Assembly (NCBI GenBank): GCA_012932295.1
Contig: JAAONU010000004.1
Coordinates: forward strand, 23,878,872 to 23,942,871
DNA from: Cyclina sinensis
Taxonomy: Eukaryota; Mollusca; Bivalvia; Venerida; Veneridae
Reading direction: 5' to 3'
Length of the DNA: 64,000 bases
In this document: positions 43,166-54,308 of the stretch, piece after piece
How positions within the stretch are numbered: the first letter of the stretch is position 1
Layout of the letters: each line of letters starts with the position of its first letter
The notes under the pieces: model-generated
Told to the model about the DNA's origin: nothing
Database searches by the model: none
The model's input: the letters and a program-made list of their open reading frames with translations, nothing else
Made by a program: the position numbers and the translations under genes

Positions 43166-46100
43166 ATGATGAACCTTTCGTTGGCGCTTCTTGTGTTTTC
43201 GATTTCTGCGGCAGGTGAGTAGCTTTATACATGCATCTACATTGTCATGAATTTTCAGTATGTCAGAGAATTAAATGGTTGTCTCACTAAAACGAGAAAT
43301 GCGTTTAAAAAAGAATTTTTCCTTATTAATGTTCAGTCTTCTCATTGATATTTTGCCCCGACTGCATACGAACTAGTATTTTCCCTCGTGTAGTTTAATT
43401 CTGGTGCGTTTTAGAAACAAATGTCTAGTTTCCATTGCCAAGGACTAAATGATAACATTCAGGCAATGTATCGCTTTAAATTATCTTGAATTAACGTTAC
43501 AAACGGATCATTTTGTTTTCATATTCTACTTCTTATTCACATTGTTTACATGCTCAGCTCATTTGAACATGTTACTTCTTAAGAATTTCAACTCTTTATA
43601 TATATAAAAAAAAGAATTTCAGATATTTTCCTTTTTCATAAACAAAATACTGACAACTGTAAATGACGACTTGTATTATATGTTATTTGGGTTTTTGAAT
43701 GATATATGTGGATATATTACCTGCCAAGATTTTATATCACCCGAGCCGTTAGGCGATGGTGATATTTTATCTTGCCAGGTAATATATCCACTTATATCAC
43801 CAAAATAAAAACCCAAATAATAAATTTATTACCCTTCCCCAGCCGAGTAAGACGATTTTAAAATAAATCATTGCTATTTCAAATGAAACGTCGAAATAAG
43901 ATTCCCTTTAGGGTACCCCTTCACCGCAAAATGACGTAATCACTTACTGTTTTCTACAAGTTATTTCGTGTGTATAATTTTGAATATTAAATTTAGATCT
44001 TTAATGAAAGCCATAAATTTGGGTTAATATTTCCGCGCATTCAGTACAGATAATTTTCTTTTATTTTTTATTTCGTCTGTAGATCTACATGAAGTATTTG
44101 CTTTCGTACCTAACGAATATAAACAAGAGAAAAGGAGTAGTCTGTTGAAGACACTTTTTTGTAATTAATATCAAGGTTTGACGAGGTCATATTTGTTTCA
44201 AATACTGATTAGAATATTTATCATTACTCTATCTTGGTAAATATGTTTCATTTGACAGTTGAAAAGTGCTTGTACATCGGAATTCACACTTTACAACATC
44301 GAACCGTACGCGCATCGTCACAGCGCATGTTGTTTACAACGTGGGGTATCCAAAGGGGAAATTTAATGTGTATATTACCTGTCTGGCTCGGTTATATCAA
44401 TTTCTTTCGGCGGATCAATAGCCAATCAAAAAGGAGAAAAAATCTGGAAGGGTAATAAAACAATATATAAAGAATCTCTCACAAAAAAAAACAGTTTCAC
44501 AAATATTTTGTAATGATTGTTTTGTAAAGGTAATTCTTATGAAAGTATAGAAAATGTTAACCTCACCATCTTTCTGTTCACGTAACCTCTTACGTACTTT
44601 AATAAATATTCAACAGATTTATATGTAGAATTTGTTTGAAACATATTTAGAACAAAACATTGTATTGCTAGTGTAAGATCGAAGTAAATGGTGAAAAAAA
44701 CTACCCGAAAATCATTTGATCCTTGATTGTGCAAAACGGTTGTTGCTAAATATACCAGACGCTCTTATATCCGAAAGGCCCTTAAGTAGGTGAATACGCA
44801 ATAGATATTACCTTTGTCTCAGTGCGTATTTTAACAATACAGGTAATACTTCCATACTTTCACTGACAGATAGAAGGCCGTTACATCGTTTTTGACGCCA
44901 AACAATGGTATTTTGCAGATATGGTATCATAAAATGTGCACGTTCCTATAGTCCATTATTTGTGTCTTTGCAGTGTTCGTGGAAGCATTGAGTGTGTCAA
45001 AAGCGAGAGCAAGTGCAAAGCCTATCCAAAATGCCGCTGCTACTGTAGCCGCAGCAGTTGTCGCTGATGATGACAGCAAGGAAAAGAGTTTTACTCCTCT
45101 TGGCCATGTGGGATCCGCCGCTAATGTCAAAGGAGACGACTCTAGCGAATCAAGCGAGTCAAGCGAATCAAGCGACGAGGATGACTCTTCAAGTGAGGAG
45201 GAGGATGGGAAGAAAGGAGGTGCTGGAAGGAACAATGAATTACTAGAAGAATTCGTTGAAATGTTTGATGAGGCAGGGGATATTGATTGGAATGAACTTG
45301 GAATTGAAGACTTTGAAATGTTAGGTGATGAGTTTAATCTCGACGGTGGTCTCTTATGGCAGATGGTACAAGCCGGTGCTAAACAGGGATACTTTAATCA
45401 TGCTGGAAAAACTGCTACAGGAGGAACTGGTCATGATGCAGCGGCAGCTGGTACCGGTCAAAGCTATTGGGGCGCTGGTACCGGTCAAGGCGCTTCGGGT
45501 GCTGGTACCGGTCAGGGCGCTTGGGGCACTGGTACCGGTCAAGGCGCTTGGGGCACTGGTACTGGTCAAGGCGCTTGGGGCGCTGGTACTGGTCAAGGCT
45601 CTTGGGGTGCAGGGACTGGTCAAGGAGGTTATGGTGAAGGAACTGGTCAAGGGTCATGGGGGGCTGGTGCTGGGGAAGGTGTTTGGGGTGCTGGTACCGG
45701 TCAAGGCGCTTTGGGAGCCGGGGCTGGTCAAGGCGCTTGGGGGGCTGGAGCTGGTCAAGGCGCTTGGGGAGCCGGGGCTGGTCAAGGCGCTTGGGGAGCC
45801 GGAGCTGGTGATGAAGGGGTCTGGGGTGCAGGTGCTGGACAGGGAACCTGGGGCACCGGAACCGGTCAAGGAGCCTGGGGGACGGGAAATGGTGAAGGGG
45901 CTTGGGGCACTGGAAACGGTCAAGGGGCATGGGGTATTGGAGATGGACAAGGAGTGTGGGGAGCCGGCGCTGGTCAGGGATGGTGGGGAGCCGGAGCTGG
46001 TCAGGGTGCAGGTCAGTTCCAAGGATCTGGTTCTGCATCCGGGTCCAAATGGTGGATGTCAACTTCCGGCAAAAATGCAGCGCTGTTAGAAAGGTTAAAG

Positions 46101-46355
46101 GCTCTTCTCCGTGCAAAGATGGCGTCCGGACAATGGAAAGAGGAGTGGAACCAGCATTTCGGAAAAGCATACTCTTCCGGTTTTGTTGGGCGTGATATGC
46201 CGGGGCATATTTTACAAACAGTGAAAGGAAAGATGGGTCACAATAAAATCGGAGGAGCGACAAGGGTTGTTCTTGGTGGAGGAGCTCAATGGACAGCAAG
46301 CGATTCAACCAGCAGTAATCAACTGAAAAAATCTGCCGAAACGCGAGCAAACTAG
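43166..46355 (+). CDS. Secreted acidic Gly/Gln/Trp-repeat protein (two coding exons)
   Basis: Exon 43166-43214 (MMNLSLALLVFSISAA, phase 1, donor GTGAGT) joins exon 44974-46355 (acceptor TTTGCAG) in frame, giving 476 aa. Residues 1-16 or so form a signal peptide, and an Ala-rich part follows. Residues 71-96 form a Ser/Asp/Glu block (SSESSESSESSDEDDSSSEEE). Residues 105-150 form an acidic, probably helical part, and 176-362 hold about 20 nine-residue units of the TGQGAWGAG type. The C-terminal 100 residues are non-repetitive and basic (LLERLKALLRAKMASGQWKEEW). There is no cysteine. I do not recognise the family. The composition fits an extracellular structural protein, such as a shell, byssal or silk-like matrix; the acidic Ser block resembles phosphorylated calcium-binding segments. 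Function is inference. A second ATG follows the first directly. Confidence 0.85.
43683..43820. repeat. Imperfect long inverted repeat in intron
   Basis: Arms of about 60 bp, 43683-43742 and 43758-43820, are mostly complementary, with common segments TTATTTGGGTTTTT, GTGGATATATTACCTG and TATCACC. One arm has a small indel. The loop tip CCGAGCCGTTAGGCG resembles the GAGGCCGTTA tip of the 36.8-kb palindrome. Confidence 0.8.
43826..44459. mobile_element. Non-autonomous TIR element in intron
   Basis: TTTATTACCCTTCCCCAG at the left (about 43826) and CTGGAAGGGTAATAAA at the right (ending at about 44460) are inverted, differing by two inserted bases. Length is about 0.63 kb. No transposase is encoded. 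It directly abuts the hairpin at 43683-43820, so the two may be one composite insertion. Confidence 0.6.
45453..46012 (+). repeat. 27-bp coding repeat array
   Basis: About 20 units of 27 bp encode the nine-residue Gly/Gln/Trp module. Codon variation is substantial (ACCGGTCAAGG, GCTGGTCAAGG, AATGGTGAAGG) and the frame is never broken, which argues for selection on the protein. One unit carries an extra codon (AGDEGVWGAG). Because the unit is a multiple of three, long artificial frames appear on the other strand and in the +1 frame. Confidence 0.9.
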
Positions 46356-48480
46356 ACAAGTCTGTCTAGGTATTACTGACTGTGCATGGAAAGCCACGTG
46401 ATATATTAACAAGAGATAATAATGCTTTTGACATTACTTTTTATTCACTCTTGTCATTTCAAAATTACATATCTGTTATTACATTTTTGGAAAAGAAAAT
46501 GCTGATGTTTATTCAAAGTATTGTTACTGGGTAAAATCCATTGAAATGTAGTTCCGAACCGATTGTTTCTATTTAACAAATATGCATTTCATGAAAGTTT
46601 TCTCTTACTGCAAAAACATGGATGTCTTCAATCATTTCTAACTAAAACGTCATTTATAAAGTGCATTGTTATTTAACATCTGATTAAAGCTTTTCGTGTA
46701 GTGTTAATAATTCAATGTATGTTTTTTTTCTACTCTTGGCTCGAGTGCATAAAACGGTCGTAAGTTTATGTCAGGTGTTAGAAATTTTCAAACAGTATAA
46801 TGACCTGTGAATTTCAAACAAAAAACAGTATTTTAATCTACAATGCTTCAATTGCTTGAATTTCATACTAAACATTCATAGAAGGTTTGTTGAGTATAAT
46901 TAGATTAAAGGCTGTTTTAGATTAACAAATGTTGCCAAAGGCTGCTACGGGAAATAAATCGAAGTGTTTGCTAGAATTTTACGAACAGTGATCTAAAACG
47001 AACGATATGACATAATTTTCAAATTCCAAGTTTTGTTTTAATTGTTAAATACTTAATACTGACAGGGTATGTCTGAACGCCATGTTTTATTTTTATTAAC
47101 CTGAAGTAAATCCTAATATATATTTGAAATAAAGATCTTATGAAGTACGGTTTTGTTTCCGGTAAAACTGTCTAGATAAGAAAAGCGCCATTGGCTATAA
47201 CAGATACAGAAACCATCCAGTTTCGGAGACATTGATACTTTTACATGGTCAGTCATAACAACAATACAATTAGAAGAATTTTTTATGGGTGTGTGGGGAA
47301 GGCTGCGTGGAAGGGGGCGGGGAGGTTCAAGGACCATCTAGCTGTTGCTAAAGTATGGCCTGTTCGTAGAGTATATATGTTGTATAGTCCGCAGTGAGAT
47401 AAGAGGGCACTTAGCTCTTTTGAGAATTCATGGCAAGCAAAGCCGACAACGTTAGCGTGTTTCTCTGAAAGTTCTTTTTTTTATCAAACTTTGCACTTTC
47501 GACGAAGCGACTACATACATCTTTGACGATGAATTCTTTAAAGTAGAATAAAATTCATTGTGAAAACTTATGCAGGTAGGGGCCTAAAAGATATGGTATT
47601 TAAATTTCTTACAAGTTTAATTCAGTTTCGTTGACTACCCGTGTCTGGTAACTAAAGCATTCAAGCTTCGACATCGAGCCAATGTTTTTAAGATATAAGT
47701 GATGTCTCTTCTGGCTGTTGGAACACTTGCGATCATTTCGAAACACCTGCGATATATGCTGACAAGACTTTTAGGTTTTTCTAAGATACGCAGGAAAAGG
47801 CCAAACAATCAAGTCCTGCTTTCCGTGTAGCAAAAGACGAGTGTGCCTCTGTGGAGATCACGAAAGATCATTTATCTTAAACTTACACGGAGTTTAAAAT
47901 ACAAAGCAGGGATAGCTCATTGAAGAATGCGACACAAAGTGGGATAAACGGGTTGAAATTAAAGTCTTTTTTATTTTTTTTCCTTTCGGCTGCAAACTAA
48001 TTAAGGTATTGGCCCCATTACAGACTTTCTTTCAATCTTCAGTGAAACATTTCCACAATATACAACATATGAGTCTAATTAAACTTCACCAGACTAAAAT
48101 GGTGTACAGGGTAACAAAAATACAAACGGTTTACAATATTACTAAGCCTAATAAAAACAAAACAATGAGGTATTTACTCATTCATTGTATAAAAAAACTT
48201 ATGACTGCTAATACAAAATGCAGTCAGCAGTGAAAACTAGATACATGGAAAATCAAGAGCATGGAGGAAATTTACCTACCCACTGAACTGGGGAAAGCAT
48301 TTGAAATATATTTTAACGAAAGAAAATTTCTTTAATTCAAACAAAAATTATTAACGTTTTGAACCATGACGGAAACAAACAAAAAATATCAAAAGAGAAA
48401 CGTGGTTTAAACCCATCACCTTTAGTTAAAACGTCTCTAATGTACACAAATCCTGAATTCAAAGTAATTTTTGAAGTATT
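46356..48480. other. Intergenic DNA between Trp/Gly-repeat gene and small-protein copy A
   Basis: Possible 3' UTR and poly(A) signals lie early (ATTAAA about 46682, AATAAA about 46952). Otherwise AT-rich, with no gene-like frame; frames at 47113, 48009 and 48359 are short and featureless. Confidence 0.45.
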
Positions 48481-48481
48481 A

Positions 48482-48671
48482 AATAACGAATTACGTGATC
48501 AGACTCGAGCCTGTCAAGTTATTCAATACACAACCGGGGTAGGGGAAATGCCCGCGGTTATTTGACGTCTCGTCTGCTCCGTACACTTCCGCTGTAACGG
48601 AGTGAATAGAGTATAAATACAGTTACCTGGAAATCCTTAGTATCATATTCTCTGGATATAGATCATTAAAG
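48482..48671 (+). promoter_or_regulatory. Promoter and 5' non-coding exon of small-protein gene A
   Basis: This block is strongly similar to 60463-60637 upstream of copy B: TCAAGTTATTCAATAC, GGAAATGCCCGCGGT, TGACGTCTCGTCTGCTCCGT and CGGAGTGAATA are all shared. A TATA box (TATAAATA, 48612-48619) predicts a start near 48643. The conserved exon end ATCATATTCTCT-GATATAGATCA leads to the donor GTAAGC at 48672. Conservation between paralogues with diverged flanks supports function. Confidence 0.75.
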
Positions 48672-49205
48672 GTAAGCAAATAAATATTTTACATAGTAAA
48701 ATTATTTGAAATATTTCAATAAATAAACGATTTAATAATTTTCTCTAAAGTGACAGCTTAGGAAATAAACAGGATAAACCTACCTTATAGAAAAATCATC
48801 TAAGTATATGTATGTTCATTTACCATATCAACATATTTCATGACGTAGATGAATTGAAATTTTTTATTTAATCTAATAGTATATAATTTTTTAATTCAAA
48901 AAGTCTGGTTTCACTTCGTGTTCTTTGATGTTGAAAGAGGCGCATATGTGATATGCCTTACCTTTAAACCCTTTATCTGTTTTGTTGCAATCAGGCAAAT
49001 ATTTGGGCTTTGTGGCCTAGATTATGTACCCGTTTCTAATTCAAAATAAGTAGAGTGAAAAACATACATTTTCAAAACAAGGCTAAAATTTATGTTTCAC
49101 AAAATTGCTTCTAACATTTAGAATACCTCGAACCGGCGTGCTTCAGCTATTATTCTTTATTACACGAATAACATACTGAACTTTCTATGATTTACAGCCG
49201 TCATC

Positions 49206-50052
49206 ATGAAATCTATGATCGTTGCCACTCTTGCCCTTGTCTGTGTGTTGGGTCTGGCCACTGCCCAGTACGGATATTACCCAGCGTCTACAGGTGGTAG
49301 CGGAGGTGGTAGCAGTAAGTTTTTGCTTATGTTTCTATCAATGGATATATTTCTGATACTTCTTTGCGTTTTAATTCTTTCTTTCATTCTCCCTTCAAGC
49401 TTTGTATAGGTCAAAGTTACTTTTTTGTGCTTCATTCTTGTTCGCTTATTTGTTGTTTCGTCATTTATTATTTTTGTTCCGTCCTCTGTTCGTTCGTGCA
49501 TGCGAGCGTGCGTTATTCATTCTTTCTTCTTTCCTTCTTTTTCTTTCTTTCTTTCTTTCTTTCTTTGTTATTATGTTCCTTTTTTGTATGTTTTTTTACT
49601 TTTAAAGTTGTTTTTTTTTTCATTTCTTTTTTCCTCCGTCTACTCCTACGTGCATGCGGATGTGCGTTCTTGTTTCCGTATTTTTTCTGTCTTCCTTTCT
49701 TTATTTCTTTCTTTTTCCGTTCTCTTCTTTTTTTCTTTTCTTTCTTCAGTTATTCCTTTCTCCTTTCCTTACTGATTTCAATGTTGACCTCACTCACTGT
49801 ATTCATTATAATTACACAGTGCTTGCATCGTTTGCATCTTAATAGAAATGCGCCTTCACTGAATATTCTTTGAATGAAGTACTTTTACAAATAAGTAAAG
49901 CTAAATATTCTAACATATATATTTAAATATTTTCAGTCCTGCCATTGTTTGGTCTCCTGTTCCTTTTCCTGATCCTGTTCTCCAACTTCAACACTTCCTC
50001 CTCCAGCAGCGGTGGTACCGTCACCATTGTCAACGCTTCTGCTTCCGGTTAA
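49206..50052 (+). CDS. Small signal-peptide protein, copy A (two coding exons)
   Basis: Exon 49198-49314 (ATG 49206, phase 1, donor GTAAGT) and exon 49937-50068 (TAA 50050-50052) give 74 aa. Residues 1-20 are a signal peptide (MKSMIVATLALVCVLGLATA), then QYGYYPASTGGSGGGSS, a second hydrophobic run (ILPLFGLLFLFLILF) and a Ser/Thr-rich tail ending TVTIVNASASG with a possible N-glycosylation Asn-Ala-Ser. It could be a membrane-anchored or hydrophobic secreted peptide. I do not recognise the family. Copy B is nearly identical. A noncoding 5' exon (to 48671) and a probable 3' UTR exon (50432-50740) complete the gene. The T-rich intron produces long Phe/Ser-rich shadow frames. Confidence 0.85.
49315..49936 (+). 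other. T-rich intron 2 of copy A
   Basis: A pyrimidine-rich intron with TTTC/TTCT runs (for example 49530-49566) and GTGCATGCGAGCGTGCG-type CpG islets at 49496-49512. Homologous introns occur in copies B and C. Frames of up to 169 codons here are low-complexity shadows. Confidence 0.75.
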
Positions 50053-50431
50053 GACGATTTCATTTCCGGTAATATCCGGTACGTAAAATTATTGTTCTTT
50101 TCACCAACTGCGTTTTGCTATTTCACGAACTGTAAATTTTGAAGTTACATTTGAATAAGCATTTTCGTTGGACAAAGTTTAATGTTTTAACTGCGATCTT
50201 CTTTTTGCACTTCTGTGCTATTTAAAAAAAAAATAGAATCTAGTTCAACCATAAGAAGTTATGTTTGTCGTTTTTAAAATATCTGTTATATTCTAACACA
50301 TTTGAAAACCTCATGTGAAACCAATTAATATGCCAATATTTTGTCTAGGTACTTTCCATGCTAATAGAACATTTAAACTGTCCCTTATTGCATTTTTTTA
50401 AAATATCATTTACTATTTTTTACAATTTCAG

Positions 50432-50740
50432 ATTGTAATTCGTATTCCTGTTTTGACATTATGACGTCATCGATCTGTTAGGATAATAGAGTGTTTTCTC
50501 TGGCTCGGGGCAACTCTGTGATAAACACCATTCTACATGTTCACATACGTCAAAGTTGCATATTCGTTCTTTATATATACATTATAATACATTAATACCA
50601 TAAATACATGTTGGAAAATATTTCATTTCTCAAACATTCTGTACTATGTAGATATACAGACAAAAAAATATATCCTAAATCCATTTTTAAATCGCTGTCA
50701 TCATATGTTCCTATGATATAAATAAAATTATGAGTATGTG
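50432..50740 (+). other. Probable 3' UTR exon of copy A
   Basis: A donor CCG|GTAATA after the stop (50068/50069) and an acceptor TACAATTTCAG ending at 50431 are both conserved in copy B. The downstream block is conserved too: TATGACGTCATCGATCT, GGGGCAACTCT, TTCTACATGTTCACATACGT and the poly(A) signal AATAAA at 50721-50726. Splicing of the 3' UTR is inferred from this pattern. Confidence 0.65.
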
Positions 50741-53034
50741 ATAAACTTGTCCAGTTTTACTTCTCTCCAAGCAATGAATGCCTTTTCGTCTATTTTATTA
50801 TACTTCTTTCGACAAAATGGTTTAATTGGTTGAAAGAAAATTTAAGAAGAAGAAAACAGACAAAAAATGTAAATGCCTTACTGTGCTTTGGTTCGAATTT
50901 CATTGGTCAATCATTATCCAATCAGTACGTTTATTTTGCTATATCAGTAAAATGAATCGTTTGATAATGGGACTTTAAAAGTTATAATACAGACAAAAAT
51001 CGTTATAACCAACCAACTAAGAACTCCAGAACGCTTAAAACAATTATCATCATCCTATCTGCATGATTTTTTTTCGTGGATGCAAGATGTGCTTGAGATA
51101 CATCAAGATTAAATAATCAAAAATATTTAGTATTTCCCGCCGGTCTTAAATTGCTGCGGGAAATGCCGAACGCACTTGTCGTCAATGTCATGTGATCAAT
51201 TTTGAATATACGTAAAGTAAGATACAGATGGTGTGAAACCACCAATAAATTCCTTCCTTCTTTATTCTATATAAAATTCATAAACTTCACGGTGCTGTAA
51301 AACATAACAAAACCTCTTTTAAATGTCTTTGACTGACATATTCTTGCAGCTCTGTATCTGTACTCATGAAAAATAGCAAGTAACGAGGGGGTCATTTTCA
51401 AACAAGAAAGATATTTCTGCCCATGTGTACTTCTCATAAAATTAGCAAAAGATCTGCGCAAGTTATTTGAGCTCTTATGTACTGAATTAGTGGTCTCATA
51501 CCAATAAATAAACTCTGTGATATTTTTATTTCTTTATCAAGAGTAACTAATTTCAATCAAAAACGACAAATTTCGGTGCAAAAAAAAAACTAGTTCTTTT
51601 CATAATATGAAGCTTTAAGGATGATTCAAAATCTCTGTCCGGACTATAAACAAGAACAGGAAAATGAAAGAAAGTGTATATTGTGGTGAAATTGTCCTGC
51701 TATTTTCTAAAGCGACAAACTTACAGAATATCTTAACAGTTTGTCTTTAAAATTAAAAGAAATTTTATAAACTATGGGGAAAACATAAAATGAAGCTTTT
51801 AGAATAACTCAAAATCTACGGACTATGAACAAGAACTGATTTTTTCAAGCGACTGACTCACATAATTTGGCTAAACAATGTTTTTCATTAAAATTAAAAG
51901 GAAGTTAATAAACTATAGGAAAAACATAACATTATACCATGAATACTGAAAGAGAGTTTGATTTCAGTTCAGTAAAAGTAAGGGCGGCGAACTACACCAT
52001 TGAGCCACAGCATAAGTCAAATTTATCTACCCAGTGACTAACGAAGTAAATATATTACCGATATAAGTGTTTAAAGTGTTTAAAACTTCATATATGACTT
52101 TTTTTGTAACAAAAATTAAGACAGGTACTTAGTTTAGATAATTTTTTGTTTTGTTCACAATCACTATGTACAAACATTTCTTTTTTATGCATCGTCGACC
52201 TATCTGTGCGTAAGTGGCTTATAAACGCGTATTATATTTGAACCAAAAAAGTCTAAACTTATGTGTGAATACTTAATTTATCAAATTTTACCAAATTTAG
52301 AGTTTCAAGTTGGTAAAAAAACAAAATCATAATATCTTCAAATGCGTGAAGTTAAAAAGAAAGAAATTTTGAATTTCAGGCTGTATTTTTTTCTAGTAGG
52401 CATGACTGAACAGCAACTTTTATCTTATATGTGAAAAGGCAACACAACAGATTTTTTCAAGAGGTTAGTGTTACAACTCCAAGTTAAAAATCAACAGATA
52501 GGCTGCCAAAAACTGGTCCTGCTCTGTCTTGTACCAGCATCCGCCTGAAATGATACTTTAGGCTGTCCTTAAAACAAAAAATTGACCATTTAGAAACAGA
52601 ATGAAAGCTTTAGTTTTCTTCTTTCGTGACAATTACACCTCTTTGAATGGCGCGCCCCTTCCAATGTCACGTTTAACATATTCATGTCAATATTGACATG
52701 TCAAAATTGTTAACATTGAAATGGCCAGTATTCGCCTTATTACCGATTAAATGATATCAAAAGTGCATTTTATTGTAGAAGAGGGTTAAATGATAAAAAA
52801 TGGAGGAAAATTTGATTGATTTTTTTCCAGTCTTACAAAATTTTGAACAACAACAACAAAACAGTGGACGGCACTCGATATTGGCGTTTGGAGCATGTCA
52901 CTATGGACATGCCATTGTAATGTCTAGTATTCGCCTAACTACTTATTTCAAATGATATTAAAAGTTTATTTTATACTAGTATAGAGTTAAAAGGCATTAA
53001 ATAAAAGAAATCGGGGGATATTTTTTACGGATGG
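50741..53034. other. Intergenic DNA with diverged duplications
   Basis: No gene. A tandem duplication of about 190 bp is visible (51605-51780 and 51790-51935, sharing ATGAAGCTTT and AACTATGGGGAAAACATAA-like phrases). A second pair lies at 52722-52806 and 52917-53007 (shared CAGTATTCGCCT and TTAAATGAT-type phrases). A degenerate minus-strand tRNA-like segment lies at 51950-52016. Confidence 0.5.
51950..52016 (-). repeat. Degenerate tRNA-like (SINE/MITE-derived) segment
   Basis: Read on the minus strand, GTGGCTCAATGGTGTAGTTC resembles an A-box and D-arm and is followed about 35 bases later by a weak B box. Stems do not pair, so this is a relic of a tRNA-derived repeat. Confidence 0.35.
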
Positions 53035-54060
53035 AAGTACCCACAAGAGAACGACAAATTTTTTCATTGAAAAAGTACGACATGGCGCAGTTCGGTTATT
53101 ATCTATTCTTCTCTTTCTTTTTTGTCTCGGCTAAAGAAGGGTAATGTATATAACCACAGTATAATTTAATTAAATAGTTTTTATTATATCTATATCCGGT
53201 ATAAGGGAATCAACTCGAACAGATCGTTCTGTGAGTGCAAAAAAAATCTCCACAATAGATCGTCACTTAAAAATTATCAGATAATAATTTCGGCGTTTCT
53301 GCTGGGGTGGTTCTTTCTCTCTTCTTTCTTTTTCTTGAGCCGAGAGAAGGGGATACCCGATACCTACAGTAGAACTTCTACTCAATAAGGGGAATAACTC
53401 TTACAGGACTGTGCATAAGTGCTAGTACCCACAATAGAGCGAAACCAGAAAAATACGGTAGCGGCGGTACTCGGATACTTCTATTTCTCCTTCTTTGTTT
53501 TTCTTGAGAGAGAGAATGGAGGAGACTAGGAACTCACATTAGAAATTCTATTAAATAAGGGGAATAACTCGTACATGACTCTGCATGAGTACCAGTACCC
53601 ACAAGAGAGCGACATTAATGAAATGTTTAGAAGAAAAAAACGGTGGCGGCGGTACTCGAGTGCTTCTATTTCTCCTTCTTTCTTTTTCTTGCCCCGAGAG
53701 AAGGGTGGAGACTAGGTACCCACAGTTGAAATTATACCCATGAAGAGGAATAACTCATACATGACTCTGTATGAGTGCCAGTACCCACAATAAAGTGACA
53801 CTTAGAATATTTTTCAAAAAAATACGGCGGAGGTACTCAGGTTCTTCTTTCTTTCATTCTGTCTTTTTCTTATGCGAGGCACGGGGAAAAGGAAATACCC
53901 ACAAACTAACTGTAGACACTTAGACTTTCTTTCTTTCTTTCTGTCTGTTTGTCTGTATGTCTTCCTTTTTTAACTTTCGCCGAGAGAAGGGGATACATAA
54001 TACCTACAGCAGAGATCTTTAAAAAGGTTCCTAGTCCAACAAACGGCTTATCTACAGAGG
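53035..54060 (+). repeat. Satellite-like tandem repeat, about 5-6 diverged units
   Basis: Units of roughly 170-210 bp recur. Each holds TACCCACAA-AGAGCGAC, then ACGGCGGCGGTACTCG-like, then TTCTTTCTTTTTCTTG, then CGAGAGAAGGGGA-ACTAGGTACC, then AAGAGGAATAACTC-TACATGACTCTG-ATGAGTGCCAG. Unit starts are near 53039, 53250, 53428, 53598, 53784 and 53893. The last units degrade into TTTC runs. The 60-66 codon frames here are repeat artefacts. Confidence 0.8.
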
Positions 54061-54308
54061 GCACAAGCTCCAATTTTTTCTCTCTATTTGTCCTTTTCCT
54101 AACCATCCATAGAATAACTATGATAAAATAAGCATGTTCATTTCTTTTTTATTGGCACTTTCATATTTTCAATTATGCATCAGTTATGTATTTTTTCAAT
54201 CTGAGTTATAATAAAAGTTGTTGCTTTATTTTTCAAAAAGAACAAGAAAAAGAAAGGGTTTTTCTTTCATTCCTTAAATTACTACTATTAGGCTTATTAA
54301 AGTTGAAT

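Larger units (their letters stand above)
43215..44973 (+). other. Intron of the Trp/Gly-repeat gene
   Basis: A 1.76-kb intron that hosts a hairpin (43683-43820) and a TIR-bounded element (43826-44459). The flanking phases (1 and 1) match, so no further coding exon is needed. The 73-codon frame at 44234-44455 lies inside the element and has no recognised domain. Confidence 0.7.

Noticed and set aside
45415..46359. 314-codon minus-strand frame and 254-codon +1 frame over the Gly/Trp repeat
   Set aside because: They arise because the 27-bp repeat is a multiple of three. They lack a signal peptide, splice logic or a credible composition, whereas the plus frame joins a signal-peptide exon in phase.
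49364..49873. 169-codon Phe/Ser-rich frame
   Set aside because: Low-complexity product of the T-rich intron of copy A. It overlaps the splice acceptor region and is not conserved in copy B.
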